Positions 1 to 12,037 of a stretch of 64,000 nucleotides of DNA are shown piece after piece. Below the pieces are notes generated by a model, which was not told the origin of the DNA, did not search any database, and worked only from the letters and a program-made list of their open reading frames with translations. The stretch lies in contig JBDOQK010000009.1 in assembly GCA_040437565.1 (NCBI GenBank), forward strand, positions 310,001 through 374,000, in the 5' to 3' direction. The position numbers were made by a program, and so were the translations under genes. The stretch is from Albugo candida (Eukaryota > Oomycota > Peronosporomycetes > Albuginales). How positions within the stretch are numbered: position 1 is the stretch's first letter; each line of letters opens with the position of its first letter.

Positions 1-767
1 AGGCGCACTGGAAAATTCAGAATGTAGTCCAGAATGCACAGCCTAAAATGCGATGTAGAATCGTTCGCTCAAAGAAGCTGCTGAGTATCGATTGAGGCGA
101 AAGTTCTACAAAGACCACGTGTGAATTGGTAAGAGAGCTCTCTAAAAGCATGAAGTTAAGAGAATGAGAACAATCACCATCAATACTGCTCCTCAAACAT
201 AGTGACAAGGATTGTAATAGTCTATGCAAACAGACTGGGATTTGCGGCAATATGCTTCATGCATTCTACATTGAGGCCATCAGCTTCTACCAGCACATAC
301 AGCGTAGAATCGCATCCATTCCAGCGTCAACGAAAAGCTTTGGCTTAATAGAATGTCGATTAACTTCAAGTGCGTCTATCAATCCGACATAAAAGATTAG
401 TCGTGCACCGTGAAAGATGTACTTGTCCTCGAACCTAGAAATATCCAGACCTATCTCACGTTATAAAATCATTTATTAGTCTTCCTTGTTTAAAAAGCTC
501 TATCAAACAAAAACTAATGTGGGCTCCATAATCTTCTCAGCTTTGTGAAGTCAGCGGTAACTTTGAGTTAGACAGAAAGTATCTGATGGTTTGTTAGGTT
601 TGTTGCTTGTACTTGCCTCAATTCCAGTCTGTAGTAACAAAATGGTAACGATTACACAAAGCAGTCACCTCCCACTTTGTAACAGGATGGAATTTATGTC
701 AGGTGCAAGGCGTGCGTGTCAAATAAAAAACGAAAGGGGTCGTATTGCGCCGCATCTAGTGACCCAA
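1..767. other. no recognisable gene
   Basis: Only short open frames are present and none resembles a known family. Stop codons are frequent in all frames. The stretch belongs to the repeat-rich, gene-poor left part of the window. I see no tRNA, terminal repeat or transposase-like sequence in it. Confidence 0.6.
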
Positions 768-1292
768 TCTCAGACTGTAGTCATCTATGAATCAGTACAC
801 TTTGATTCACAGAAGGTGTAAAGTCAACGCACGCAAGCGCCGGTATCAAGTTCGAACAAAGACGTTGGATGATAGTGTGAAACATTGAGATAAACTCTCA
901 AATTGAATTTTGCAAAAATGATCTCCCATTTTAGACATCAGAGGGATTGCCGGCAGCCGCGAAAAGCAATTTATTTAAAAGCAGCGAAATTTGGCGTGAA
1001 AATAGTATATGTGTAGCCAAATAATGTACTAAAGATGCCATAATGAATCTACAGCATCGCCATCCACCATCAGCACGAATTAACTCCCACCTCTGGAAAG
1101 CATACTTATCGACCAAGTCTTGGTATCAGGAAGAGCCTTTTGGGCTTGGTGATATACAAAGTCTCTTGCCTTTGCAATAACAAGGAAATGATGCATGCGG
1201 ACCTCTTGCCCTGAATAGTATCCGTAGTATGCCAAAGGTCAAAAACACCACGGCTAGTATACTTTTACAAGGTACTCAACTCAACCTTGACA
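768..1292 (+). repeat. direct repeat, copy 1
   Basis: This stretch of about 525 bp recurs at 1393-1921 with scattered substitutions and small indels, so the copies are close but not identical. A 100-N gap separates them. Neither copy has a convincing coding frame. They may be a real tandem duplication or two haplotypes placed in series by the assembler; the sequence alone cannot separate these. Confidence 0.8.
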
Positions 1293-1392
1293 NNNNNNNN
1301 NNNNNNNNNNNNNNNNNNNNNNNNNNNNNNNNNNNNNNNNNNNNNNNNNNNNNNNNNNNNNNNNNNNNNNNNNNNNNNNNNNNNNNNNNNNN
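1293..1392. other. assembly gap (100 N)
   Basis: A run of exactly 100 N lies between the two copies of the 525-bp direct repeat, so its real size is unknown. Confidence 0.99.
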
Positions 1393-1921
1393 ATCTCAGA
1401 CTGTAGTCATCTATGAATCAGTACACTTTGATTCACAGAAGGTGTAAAGTCAACGCACGCAAGCGCCGGTATCAGGTTCGAACAGAGACGGTGGAGGATA
1501 GTGTGATACATTGAGATAAATTCTCAAAGTTGTCTTTTGCAAAAATGATCTCCCAATTTAGACATCAGAGGGATTGCCGGCAGCCGCGAGAAGCAATTTA
1601 TTTGTAAGCAGCAAAATTTGGCGTGAAATTAGTGTATGTGTGTGTAACCAAATAATGTACTAAAGATGCCATAATGAATCTGCTGCATCTCCATCCACCA
1701 TCAGCACGAATTAACTCCCACCTTGGAAAGCATATTTATCGACCAAGTCTTGGTATCAGGAAGAGCTATTTGGGCTTGGTGATATACAAAGTCTCATGCC
1801 TTGCAATCACAAGGAAATGATGCATGCGGACCTCTTGTACTGAATAGTATGCATAGTATGCCAAACGTCAAAAACACCACGGCTAGTATACTTTTAACAA
1901 GGTACTTAACTCAACCTTGTC
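1393..1921 (+). repeat. direct repeat, copy 2
   Basis: Diverged second copy of 768-1292. Shared landmarks include the opening bases atctcagactgtagtcatc, and near the end the stretch ccacggctagtatacttt. Differences are spread along the length. That fits old duplication or allelic difference better than the identical overlaps seen at other gaps. Confidence 0.8.
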
Positions 1922-1960
1922 AGGTTGTATTTGTTCAAGTAAATGAAACCATTCTAGGAT

Positions 1961-2228
1961 TCAACAATAATGTGGCTGTTCTTCAAATAACGATACAAAC
2001 CTACAGAATAGTTGATGTAACTCTCTTCGTACTTTATAAATGTGTTTTTGTGGACAGTTGTCTGTCGAGTTGCTTATGTAAAGTCGTCGATCGTGAAGCA
2101 TGTAAGAAAGAATATCGTTCTCTGATCTCGTACTTCGCATGCTAGGCTGAACACACACTTCGACTACGAGAATAATCTTGTATACCAAATGGACAATGAA
2201 TGACTACGACGTTTCATGTGACATCGGG
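1961..2228 (+). repeat. second direct repeat, copy 1
   Basis: This stretch recurs at 2329-2790 beyond a 100-N gap (2229-2328). The copies differ by many substitutions, and copy 2 carries about 205 extra bases. A short open frame crosses copy 1 but is not kept in copy 2, so coding is unlikely. Confidence 0.75.
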
Positions 2229-2328
2229 NNNNNNNNNNNNNNNNNNNNNNNNNNNNNNNNNNNNNNNNNNNNNNNNNNNNNNNNNNNNNNNNNNNNNNNN
2301 NNNNNNNNNNNNNNNNNNNNNNNNNNNN
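2229..2328. other. assembly gap (100 N)
   Basis: Run of exactly 100 N between two diverged repeat copies. Real size unknown. Confidence 0.99.
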
Positions 2329-2790
2329 CAATAATGTGGCTGTACCTCAAATAACCATACAAACGTATTTTTTTTGTTTTTATTTTATAATCACGCAATA
2401 AAATCAATCCCCCGATTTGAAAGTTGGAGACTCTGGAGTCTGTCCTTAAGTTGTACCTTGTTGTACATACTCTTCTGAAAGAAAAACCGCTCTGAAAAAG
2501 ATTCACAACTTACTACTCGTTCCATTACTATCACTTTAAACGGGTGAGTGTTTTTACTGTATTCAAAAATGCAGAATATTTGATGTAACTCTCTTCGTAC
2601 ACTACAAATGTGCTGTTGTGAACAGTTGTCTGTCGCCTTGCTTATATAGAGTGGTCGATCGTGAAGCGTGTACGAAAGAATATAGTTTTCTGTTTTCGTT
2701 TTTCGCATGCTAGGCTGAACACACCCTTCGACTACGAGGATAATCTTTTATACCAAATGGATGATGAATGACTACGACGTTTTATCTGAA
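2329..2790 (+). repeat. second direct repeat, copy 2, with about 205-bp insertion
   Basis: Matches 1961-2228 before and after an interruption at roughly 2364-2570. The inserted piece begins with a T-rich run and matches nothing I recognise. A T-rich left end could be the tail of a small retroposed element lying in reverse. I see no clear internal promoter boxes or target-site duplication, so that is only a suggestion. Confidence 0.6.
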
Positions 2791-3184
2791 ACGGGATAAA
2801 TTTGTAGTAAGATTCAGATGTTGCAGCTAGGTTGCACTAAGAGAAGTCTAGAGCATTCTTGACCACACATTGGAAATTTAGAACCTAGAACGTAAACTTT
2901 GACTGAATATTCTTAATTGCACAACCCATTTATACGATCCCTATAGCCCATATAATTTATAGATCGTGCAGCATTTTTAGTTCGAATTGGCAGAAAAGAA
3001 TATCTCTACTGATAATGATTATAACCCTACAGCATATCTGGCAGAATTCCCGCGATGTCGAACGGAGAAGACGTCCTCTTTTCCGAGAGGTGGTATCTTG
3101 ACATCTACCAGCCAATGCTATTGTGGCGGGAGTTATTCATTCTTATTTTCTCCCAACTTTCGACAAGAACCAATTCAAATTGAT

Positions 3185-3583
3185 ATGAGATCTTGCTTCA
3201 CCCCATCGCTGCTATCTTGTTATTCTATCACAACGACTGTACTCGCGGCAGATGAAAAAATTTCCCTCGAACTGACGTGTATGTCCTACATATTATTATA
3301 CTCTTTTATAATACCATAGTCATTGTTGTGTGTAGTATGCACTGGAACGGAAAAGAAGTTATGTAATCCAAAAAGTATGAAAGAAAAGGCGACATCAAGT
3401 AAAGTAAACAGCGCGAAGTATAAGGAGGAATCATTAACATGCATGTCTTTGCTTACTTATTTGCTACGACACGAATCTAAACACGTTTTTGCTCAGCAAT
3501 TGTCACAGACAATTTTCCCGTCAATTCCAACGGGCAGCGTTCACAAGTTATGCCTACAATGGAGCAATACGGGAAAGCACTAG
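3185..3583 (+). CDS. putative small secreted protein, two exons, copy 1
   Basis: Proposed exons are 3185-3278 and 3336-3583 with a 57-nt GT-AG phase-1 intron, giving about 113 residues. The start is MRSCFTPSLLSCYSITTTVL followed by AADEK, a plausible signal peptide with an Ala-rich cleavage region. The mature part is Lys- and Ser-rich with several Cys and matches no family I know. A paralogue at 19,977-20,333 keeps the same first exon, intron position and phase, but its mature part is very different. That pattern suits a fast-evolving secreted or effector-like family in a plant-pathogenic oomycete. No canonical RXLR or CHXC motif is evident. The splice model and function are inference. Confidence 0.45.
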
Positions 3584-5163
3584 AGCGGGAGGGGTGGCCA
3601 AAAATAAGAGATAAACGTGGTTTAAGCGATTACTCCGAAACGAATATCCCCCACCTTTCGAACGGGAAGCGGCATGCAGCATTGACAATATCTGGTGTGA
3701 GCAATTTCAGGATGCAGAATCAAAACGGGTATGTATTTGTGCTACATGCTGACAACAAAACGCTTGACAAGATTGTTTACTACAAACTTTGTATCTTATC
3801 TCCATTCTTAGGCAAAATCAGAACCGGCCTAACGAGCGCCGCAAAGAAGGCTAAGGGACCGATGTTCTAATTTTGAGCTCGGCTTAAACTCGGTCAATGC
3901 ATATCGCGGGCCCATTTATATGAATAGAAAAGGGGATATTTCAGATGTTTTCGCCAAATTCGATCCTTCGCCTAACTCTTCCAAGCTTCGTTTCTCTATC
4001 TCCCTTCATCAAAGTGGGGTGCCGAAAAATAGGCTGGACACCGTGTTTCAAGTTCAACAGCCATAGGGCCATCGCAACATCCTCTACGGCATGTAGACTT
4101 TTCTCACGACATTTTACATGAATAAAAAAACTTCCACGATGACGTCACCTCGCAGTTGCGTTGTTGCAACATTGTCAAGCGGGATATCTTGATCTAGAGG
4201 GTAGCCTCAAGATCAATTAGTTACGCAGTCTATCTTGCAAAGGATAACGTAGCGAAGACAGTCACGACAATCTAGCAAGAGCTGCTTTTATGAGGTTGCA
4301 CTCGACTGTTTAGATTATTTCGCCGCGTATGCTCACTGGAAAATTAATTCGCAACAGAGCAGATACAATAGCGATAAATGGAGAAGGAAGTGTCACAAAC
4401 GCAATTGAGAGAGATCGTGGATCGTTACTTACGGTAACGTACTCTTCATCCCTGGATATCACTGAACACAACCAAGGTGTTCACATTATCCGACTGGTTG
4501 CAAAATCCGACAGTGGCAATGTCGCTTTTGCCATACGTATTCGAAAACTATCGGACAGATAATTTTGCACCATTTGAATCTAGCTTAAAATTTATTGATA
4601 CATTCGAAAAAATGATATATATTTTCACAGCCTCATCACTTCCAACTGATACATGATACATGATTCTGAGCACGAAACACATTCTTTTATCATCATCATG
4701 CTACTGCTCTACTTTTAAGCTTCTCAACACTAGATCTCTTCAGCAGCTACGTTCTGCGACGTCATCAGTATTGTGCTCCCCGCAATCATACCCGCTGATC
4801 TCCAGTTCATGCTGCAGATATCAATGCGATGTACTAATCGATTTAATCTAAAAAGCTACATTGCGAATATATAAGAGTTGTTGGCGCGCCTGCTGATAGA
4901 TCTGACGTCTTGTCGTTAACCCTAAGAATCACATCGTTAATACAGTGCAGAACCTGCTCCTCGTAAAGTATCCTTTTCAATCAAATAAAGCATCCCATCC
5001 TCTATATTGTGCTCGAGATGATCTCAATGATTCATTTTCCGCTCTTATTTACTCTCTCTTCCGCTTACGTTTTTTTTTTGGAGCAATTTATCAGTGACAC
5101 GGCTCAGCCTTGTATGAGGTGTAGACTACAGGTGACTTGAATTTGAAGCCGATCACTACAATC
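3584..5163. other. duplicated non-coding stretch with decayed frames
   Basis: This part of the segmental duplication has open frames at 3550-3870 and 4329-4562. Their counterparts in the second copy (around 20,280-20,375 and 21,010-21,240) are shifted or interrupted. I therefore do not call them as genes. No RNA gene or transposon was recognised. Confidence 0.5.
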
Positions 5164-5271
5164 ATGGTGAGTGGAGAACTCCTTATTGTGTTGCTACTCA
5201 TTTCTACTACAACTGAATGCGTGGTCATCTTTAATCAGAATGTACATGGTGCCGGTATGAAAATAAATTAG
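5164..5271 (+). CDS. tiny signal-peptide-like ORF, copy 1
   Basis: This 35-residue frame begins MVSGELLIVLLLISTTTECV, which looks like a hydrophobic leader. The equivalent frame in the second segment copy (21,787-21,921) begins MVSGAFLIVLILLPDTTEYV. The frame is thus conserved despite heavy divergence around it. The same sequence could be a 5'-leader intron, since gtgagt follows the ATG directly and aatcag lies downstream. Coding status is uncertain. Confidence 0.3.
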   Translation: MVSGELLIVLLLISTTTECVVIFNQNVHGAGMKIN

Positions 5272-5290
5272 AACATTATGTGGAAGCGAT

Positions 5291-5754
5291 ATGAATGATC
5301 TGACATTACTCTTCGTAGACGACTGTAGCATACGTGTTCTTGAAAGCCGCAAGCGATTCGAGAAATTGAGACATAGGTAAAAAGAACAGCAAGTACGCAA
5401 GTCATCGTGTCATTGGTTTTCTTCATTGTATGGAGATTTCCACAGAGCAGAGTGTGCTGGAGCATTATCGCGAGCTCTATCCGGTGGGCAAACGTGTTGA
5501 TGGCTGTCATATTTTCGGTGTTGATCACGCAGAACGCCGCGTAGATCTCTCATTGATACACGCAAGTAAAGAAGCTATCACCGAGAAGCTTGCAAATAAT
5601 ACGACGGCAGTATATGAACTATGAGCAGGATTTCGACATAGTCGCGCGTGTACTTGGCGACGAAGTGGCCACACAAAGTTAAGCTGAGAAGAAATCGCGT
5701 ATGATTGCAACCATCATCAACGGTGTTCAAACTCAGTAGCATTGAGCCCATGAA
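5291..5754 (+). pseudogene. broken copy of a small coiled-coil gene
   Basis: This corresponds to the open gene at 21,914-22,293. It begins MNDLTLLFVDDCSIRVLESR, but the frame meets a stop after about 25 codons (near 5368). An unrelated stretch (about 5430-5590) lies where copy 2 has its GC-AG intron. The downstream exon is still recognisable near 5600-5730, with stops. Copy 2 appears to be the working gene and this one a relic. Confidence 0.6.
5430..5590 (+). pseudogene. fragment resembling an Rrp5-type S1 RNA-binding domain
   Basis: The frame 5430-5624 encodes MEISTEQSVLEHYRELYPVG and then a stretch containing GKRVDGCHIFGVD, ERRVDLSL and a tail. The order 'YPVGK-V-G-V-VD---RRVDLSL' is typical of one S1 repeat in Rrp5/PDCD11-type rRNA-processing proteins. 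Only a single partial repeat is present, and it ends by running into duplicated flanking sequence in another frame. It looks like a short piece of a host gene captured into the duplicated segment. The family call rests on pattern recognition. Confidence 0.4.
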
Positions 5755-8700
5755 AAAAAAATGCTTATCCCCTTTAAGTCGCTAATGTTCAACATGCAGC
5801 TTCCTTTCAACAAAGCCGATTCTATCCATTACCACGAATCCATATCTGCTGTTAGATAAGTATCTAGTTTTCACTCGGAAGACCTTGCACAACTGCAACA
5901 ATAGATCACCTTATTTTGATTTATGTGACTTCGAAATGAATATGTCCTCACTCTTTGTCTCTAAATACTGATGCATTTGATCTTTTCTCGCTTGATTATT
6001 ATATAAATCATGTCACGAAGTAATTCTCTTAATAGAGCTTGCAGTCTCAATTAAGAAGTGATATCACAAAATATGCAATTCTCACTATTTTTGAATTTGC
6101 CAGCGCATTCGGGCCGTACGATTGCAGATAGCGTTGCGCAATGTGCACTTCAGCTGGCAAGGAAGCAAATTTTAGCTCCAATTCTCAACGCTTCTGCAAT
6201 TTGTGCACCATCATTTCCCGTTTTTGATCTGTTTTTCTCCTTGATATCCGAACAACACGAATCATGACCCTTTCCCGAATACATTCAGTAGATACATAGG
6301 ACAATTGTTGTCTCTTCAGTGCGATAGAAGACTAAAGCCTAAATAGCACGAGCTGTTCCACTCTTACCTTTTTTTAACGAAATAAGTCAAGTATGTGAAC
6401 TGATGAGGATGCACATACAATCCAGAAATTGAAGATACGTATAATTACACACACTTCTTCTAGTGCAATAAAAGAAAAGCCTTCTCAAGCGCACGTATGT
6501 CAAGTACAGTGTTAAGTATGTATTCCTGCTAAATGATATGTCAAGTGCTTCAAGTAGGACAATGTTGTTCCTTTTTACTCTAGCTTTCCTTTTTTTGAGT
6601 GAGAATTTTTCTGCTCTAAGTGCTGCCAGCAATCTTTTTTACCATACTTTGGTGTGCAGCTACGCAGTCCAGCGCGTTCTTTGTAACCAATGCTAATGCT
6701 ACTTGTTTGATCAATAAATCTAGTCGTTTTGTTTCATTGCGATGAATACAAGATGGCGAAGCTTTTGCACTCTGAGAAGCAGAAAACTTGAGGTCGGCAA
6801 CGCTCGCATACCGATTTTTAGTTGCATGAACTTACACGCTAGCAGCTTGAGGGAGAACATGAACGTGCTGGCCAACATATGGCGGGCAAAATCTCATCGA
6901 GGTGAATTAGTGCGTGGTCAGTCTAAAGAACAATTTCGTACGGTCTTGTAGATGCGCTCAAGGGAATGGATACTTGAAGAGCGCGTTTGGGTTCTACGGA
7001 CCGGCAATTGAAGCGAACGTTTTGAACGCGAGCCTCGTTAAGCCATCCAGCAGGTGGAGCCGTGTACGTGCCCCTAATTCAGCTGTAAGATCTCTTTCGC
7101 TTCTGTGCAGGCGATCTCTATCGTACAGTACATTCGAATTGCGCTAGCACCCACCACGTTCTAATTCTCTTCGTCAGGACTCTTTTTGACTGAAATTCAA
7201 TAAAGCTTTGTTGGAGCTATGCGGATGACTTGAATGTATGGAGCCTGGACAATGCAGGTCACACAGAAAATCAATTGCGTAGAAATTATCTCAGCGTTGA
7301 TGGTCGCCGTTCGGTGAAAGTCTGCGATTGGTAAAATCATTTGTAACTTTAGAGCGGAATAAGTTTCAGGGTAAAAATGGCACTTCGGAGAGAGAAGAAG
7401 TATTAATTTTCGTGTATTTACAGGAAATCGAATTGACATAAATCATACGCGTTCATAGAAGCGAGTCACAATTTATTTACTTAGATTGCAATAAAGCTTT
7501 GATCTTTTAAGACCACAATGTAAAGTTCGTACACGAGTCCGTGTCGCTACTTGACACCCACACAACTCACTTGCTGGAAAACTATCTCCATTTACCATCC
7601 ACGGATATAACCCTATCAACTAATGCTGAATGAAGGTGCCTGCATAATCCTTTCAAGTATCGAGACTGGTAGCTCAAGTTTATCGCGAGTTGCTGAGAAG
7701 TGTTAAAGTGTATTCTTGCAGGGGCCCAACGTGTCAGAAAGGGCAAGCGCGCTTATCGAATGCATACTTGTTGAGGGTAATGTCACTAGTCGGAATATAT
7801 GACTATGCTACCCCGTGTAATATGATTGTGACAAAGCGTATTCAAAGTCGCGAGGGATCAAAGAAACGAGATTGTGAGTTTCGCGAGTAATGCGGATAGA
7901 TCATATAAAATTTTTTAGTGCTCATCATTATGAAACCTTGCTATGTATAGTCTTGAAATCGGATACGTAAGCTCTTCATCAGTACGGAGGGACAAAGGGC
8001 TGCACTGTAGATGGAGCGGGTGGGTGTAATAGCGAGAGAAAGCGCGTGTATAACTGATACGGCCTTCCGTTGATGGAGGACTTATTATTAAGATAGATAT
8101 GCAATTAAAAGCTTTTATTTTATAGACTTCACAAAGCTTCCCAAAACGTTAGACGAATTGCGTTTGGGAGAGTGTGAAGAGAGTTTGAGGCACTGGCATC
8201 CTCGAAGTTTTTTTTAGTTTTCATGCGCTGAGCCCAGCAAGCGTGCGCAGACAGTTTCACAGCCTTGATGCTTTGGTGGAAACGCAGTTAGCAGAATTTA
8301 CAAGCAGTCGTGATCTCCTTATACGTGAAGCTTTATCACAAAATATACGAACGTATGCCTTTTCTGCCTCAAATCACGTAATTTTTTATTTACTCGAATA
8401 TATTAACTTGAGACCGTTCTTTTTTAACCCTCAATGGTATCTGGAAATGTTTAATATCGTATAGGCCAAGTTTTTGCTCTAGAAAATCCCCGGTCCACGT
8501 GAAGATGATTCATCATCGTCCAACAGCTCCATCTTCGGCGAACTTGCGATCACGCAGCACGATTATAACATAAAAGCACGGAGTTGATTTTACACTGCGA
8601 ACCTTTTGGATGAACCAGAAAACTGTTTCGAGCTTGCAGCATTGAAATGATGTGCATCTTGATAATGCCGCAACATAATCATAGGTGAAAGTGGATAAAC

Positions 8701-10840
8701 CCGACTTCGTTTTGTGAATAGTGATATTACTTTGTAGGCCTTTGTACGTACTTCATGTTTCCATGCATCCATAACTTGTAGTCGATATTTTTTATCATTC
8801 GCCTCTCACTAAGCCTCAAGCTTTGTCAGAGTCAGCTAACCAGAATTACTTCCTTCATCCTGATTTGGTCATCATCATCAGCTTACGAAAGGGATGCAGT
8901 GAAATCAGAAAAATAAATTGGGGCTGAAATGTAAGAAAGAAGAAGTGTTGAAAGCTTTCATAAAACTTCGATTAAAATAGAATGGGATGGCGTTTCTGTT
9001 GTCGAAGCAGCGCCTCGGCCAGCAGACACTTACCGGTAGGTACTGGTGAAAGCAAATATCAAGTGATGACTGCTTGAAAGTGCCAGCTTCAAAGCGGTTT
9101 CAGATGCGCATCGACGTGGTAGTCGCTGATTGGTAGTAGAAGAAGGCTTATAGTAGCAGTAGAAACAGATTTGGCGAACTAAGGACCTTAATAAATATTG
9201 AACATTTTACCATCAAGTGCTCAAGGGACCTTTTTTCATTAGTTTTAACATGATTTACGAGCAAACGATTTTAGTATTTTTATGACATAAGAACATTGAC
9301 GGGCATGTCGGCAGGTCTACTCAGCCTCTTAGAGAATTAATACCGCTATGCATATACTCTAGCTCCCGGTAAGAAACACAAAAGATTCAACAGGTATATC
9401 TTCTTATTACTTCTTTGCAATAACTCCCAGAAGCTCGGTAATCGATGAAACTTTGATGATGTTACCAAAAGTTCAGTATAGCAAGAAGCTTGGTTTTCAC
9501 AGGACTAAACGAAAGGAACAAAAGAAATGGGTCAGCTTAGTCGAAAAGACTAACAGCAGGAACGCCAAGTTTGACCCACACTCTTTTCTCTGATGCGACA
9601 GCCTTTAAATTCGTAGTACTTTGTTTTTCTGAAAGTCCGGACGTGCCGACTGTGCACGTTGTAGTGAATTTCTCAAACGTCATTAATCAAAATTTATCGA
9701 CTTTTTGAACCGAATTTTAGTAAACAAGTCAATCGACAAAGGCGGATCATAGAATCTTGAGTCTTTCTTCCTGTCGTCCTTGCTGTCAGAATGATCTTAT
9801 GACTATTATTGGTGAATGCTAAGCTTATATATCCACTAGACTTCTTACTCAGAAATAAACCTGTTTTTTTGCATTGACCCTGTAACAATCAACAAATATT
9901 ACTCTCGATGAGCCGACACTTACTGATGAATTACTCACGCTATTACTACCCCTCCCCATATTATCTTCTGTCACATGCTGGTATAAAACATATGGCACCT
10001 TCCGTATAACAGTGGCTGTTTCATTCGAAAGCGGACTTGAAAATCGTTCTAGACAACTGGAGTCGATAATATTCTACGGCCACGCACTTGCAGATGTCTT
10101 GGTCACACATGAGCAAGGTAAGGAGCGTATTGTGAAAAGCGCTGAGTGCAAGATTGATTTTGAAAGACCAGCTTCCTGAAACGAGAACGATTGACTCAAG
10201 CACACTGTGCTTACATCACATAACGGGCTCATATTGTAAATAAATCCTCAAAGTTTATTGACTTATGTACTTGAAACGCAAGTGAGTTCACTTTTTGTCT
10301 TAATCATATGTTTCAGCGGGGCTTTCTTCTGCATAAGCCTATGTCACCATCACCTTTACCTTATGAGTGTGTTTAATCTAGCGTTGTGGCGTGCCCAAAA
10401 TCTTCTACAGCGATGACTGCCAATTGCGTGTCGACCCAACTAGTTTTTTTGATGTACAAACTTCACCATATCACTACACTTGTAGCCCAGTAGAACAAGT
10501 TTGACGAAAGTAGTTGGTTTCGATTACACGAGGCATTCGCAAAGCTTGCATTATATCAGAACAAGTCACTCCTCAAGAAGGAAAGATGTGAACCAACTTA
10601 CTAATATGAAAGTAACCTTAATACAAGTTCTTAAATGTGCTGCGGCGTAAATGCAAAAGCTTTGAGTATGTTCCCACCAAATGTAAACGTAAAATTGACG
10701 GTACTACCTTCAGAAAAAAAGAGCAGTATGATGATCATCTACCCGTTTCTTTTATCAGAGCGACGCACGATTCCTCAATGATACCATATCGACCTTCACT
10801 AAGTAGGCCCAAACTCAAATATGTGAAAATACCTTGAAGA
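5755..10840. other. about 5 kb without recognisable gene
   Basis: Open frames here are all under about 80 residues and none resembles a known protein. Parts (to about 5915, and from about 9830 on) align with the second segmental copy, while the middle does not. No tRNA, rRNA, transposase motif or terminal repeat was seen. A frame at 6914-7147 has a faint resemblance to ribosomal protein S12/S23 that I do not accept. Confidence 0.5.
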
Positions 10841-10941
10841 TATCGTCAAGCGGATGGGCTTGGAATCTGAGTCAGTGTCAAGGGCACCACTACCCCATCT
10901 AGACAATTTGTGCGGACGATTCGACATTTCTCTTCGTAAAA

Positions 10942-11011
10942 AACTAGATAGCATAATGGTAATGTAAAGGACTGCAAATCCTTTAATAACGGTTCAAATC
11001 CGTTTCTAGCT
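10942..11011 (+). tRNA. mitochondrial-type tRNA-Cys (GCA) inserted in a LINE
   Basis: A full cloverleaf can be drawn. The acceptor stem is AACTAGA with TCTAGCT (one A-C mismatch), and the D arm is GCAT/ATGT. The anticodon stem AAGGA/TCCTT closes the loop CTGCAAA with anticodon GCA at 10,974-10,976. The T arm AACGG/CCGTT closes the loop TTCAAAT. The AT-rich stems and overall sequence resemble organellar tRNA-Cys. It interrupts LINE sequence that is continuous in LINE A, so it is best read as a nuclear insert of mitochondrial DNA (NUMT) and is probably not functional. Confidence 0.75.
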
Positions 11012-12037
11012 ACATTGTATAGATTTTCGAGGCAACTTGGACTCGTCCAAGTCGATTGTGATGAATGTGGCAGCAATTCGTCCTTGCCCTCGGAGTGGCG
11101 GATATTCGCATTCCCTATTCAACCATATTGTGCTGGGAAGATTCGGATAGTATTTGTGCATTCCATTCAGCCAGGGAACGACCCATTTGACGTTTGTATC
11201 AGCACTCAAACACCTTTACGATGGGTCTGCTGTAAGTTTTTTCCGGGTCCGTTTTCGACAACTACTTGCGCAGAAGATAGATTATTCAAGTCTGTGACAC
11301 TACAAGATGCACTTGGACATACCAGCAAAGAAGGGTCAGCAGTGGAAACCAGTGCTCCATCGATTTTTGCTTGGCCGAAAGCACAATTAAGATTCGTAAC
11401 ACGTTCACCTGATCAGCAAAGAACTTCATTACTTAGTCGACAGGATAGTGAACCTCAGAGTATCTCATTGGTGGGACAACGAAAAGTACAACGTCTTTCA
11501 GCAATTCACATCCGATGCGTCAAGCATCCTACCTAAGAAATAAGCAACGACTTGGACGGAATTGTTCAGCATCCCTTTGAAATACACAGCTGATGAACAT
11601 ATGCACTATCGCATCTCATCGACATAGTAAAATGGTACAGTGGAAGAGCACATCTTTGTCGTGGAAGTAAATTCTTAAAAAGTGGCAAAAGATGGATTGG
11701 AGTATTATCAGATTTGAGTGTTCTACTACGTCGTCACGACGACATAAAAAATCAAAGTGGTTTCCCTGTGACCAAGCCCTACGTTATAAAGATGCTACAA
11801 GTAATCCGAGTGCACAAATGTTTGGTTCAATCCAGCATGAGGAACGAACTACATCGGCTATTCTGAAAGTTCTTCTCGACAGCATTCGAAATTCGCGGTC
11901 TTCGAGACAAATCTAGAGATTGTGAGACACGGCCTACGAAGGAAGAATTGTCGGGTCAATTTTACAACGAGAAAGGGCTCAATAAATCTATGAACAAAAA
12001 ATGCTGTGTCGACTGTATAATGAAGTCACCAGATACT

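Larger units (their letters stand above)
2990..10840 (+). repeat. segmental duplication, copy 1
   Basis: Patches across this region align in the same order and orientation with 19,890-23,800. Examples are 3185-3280 with 19,977-20,070, 5164-5340 with 21,787-21,965, 5600-5915 with 22,140-22,445, 9830-10,460 with 22,600-23,425, and 10,570-10,720 with 23,610-23,720. The copies are well diverged with many indels, so the event is old and is not an assembly effect. Copy 1 has about 3.9 kb (roughly 5,915-9,830) with no counterpart in copy 2. No transposon ends or coding frames were recognised in that extra stretch. Confidence 0.75.

Noticed and set aside
3550-3870. 106-residue ORF in the duplicated segment.
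   Set aside because: It overlaps the proposed secreted-protein exon in another frame, and its counterpart in copy 2 is shifted, so coding is not supported.
6914-7147. Possible ribosomal protein S12/S23 fragment (RAPNSAVR).
   Set aside because: Only a handful of residues match the PNSA motif and the surrounding sequence does not fit; chance similarity is likely.
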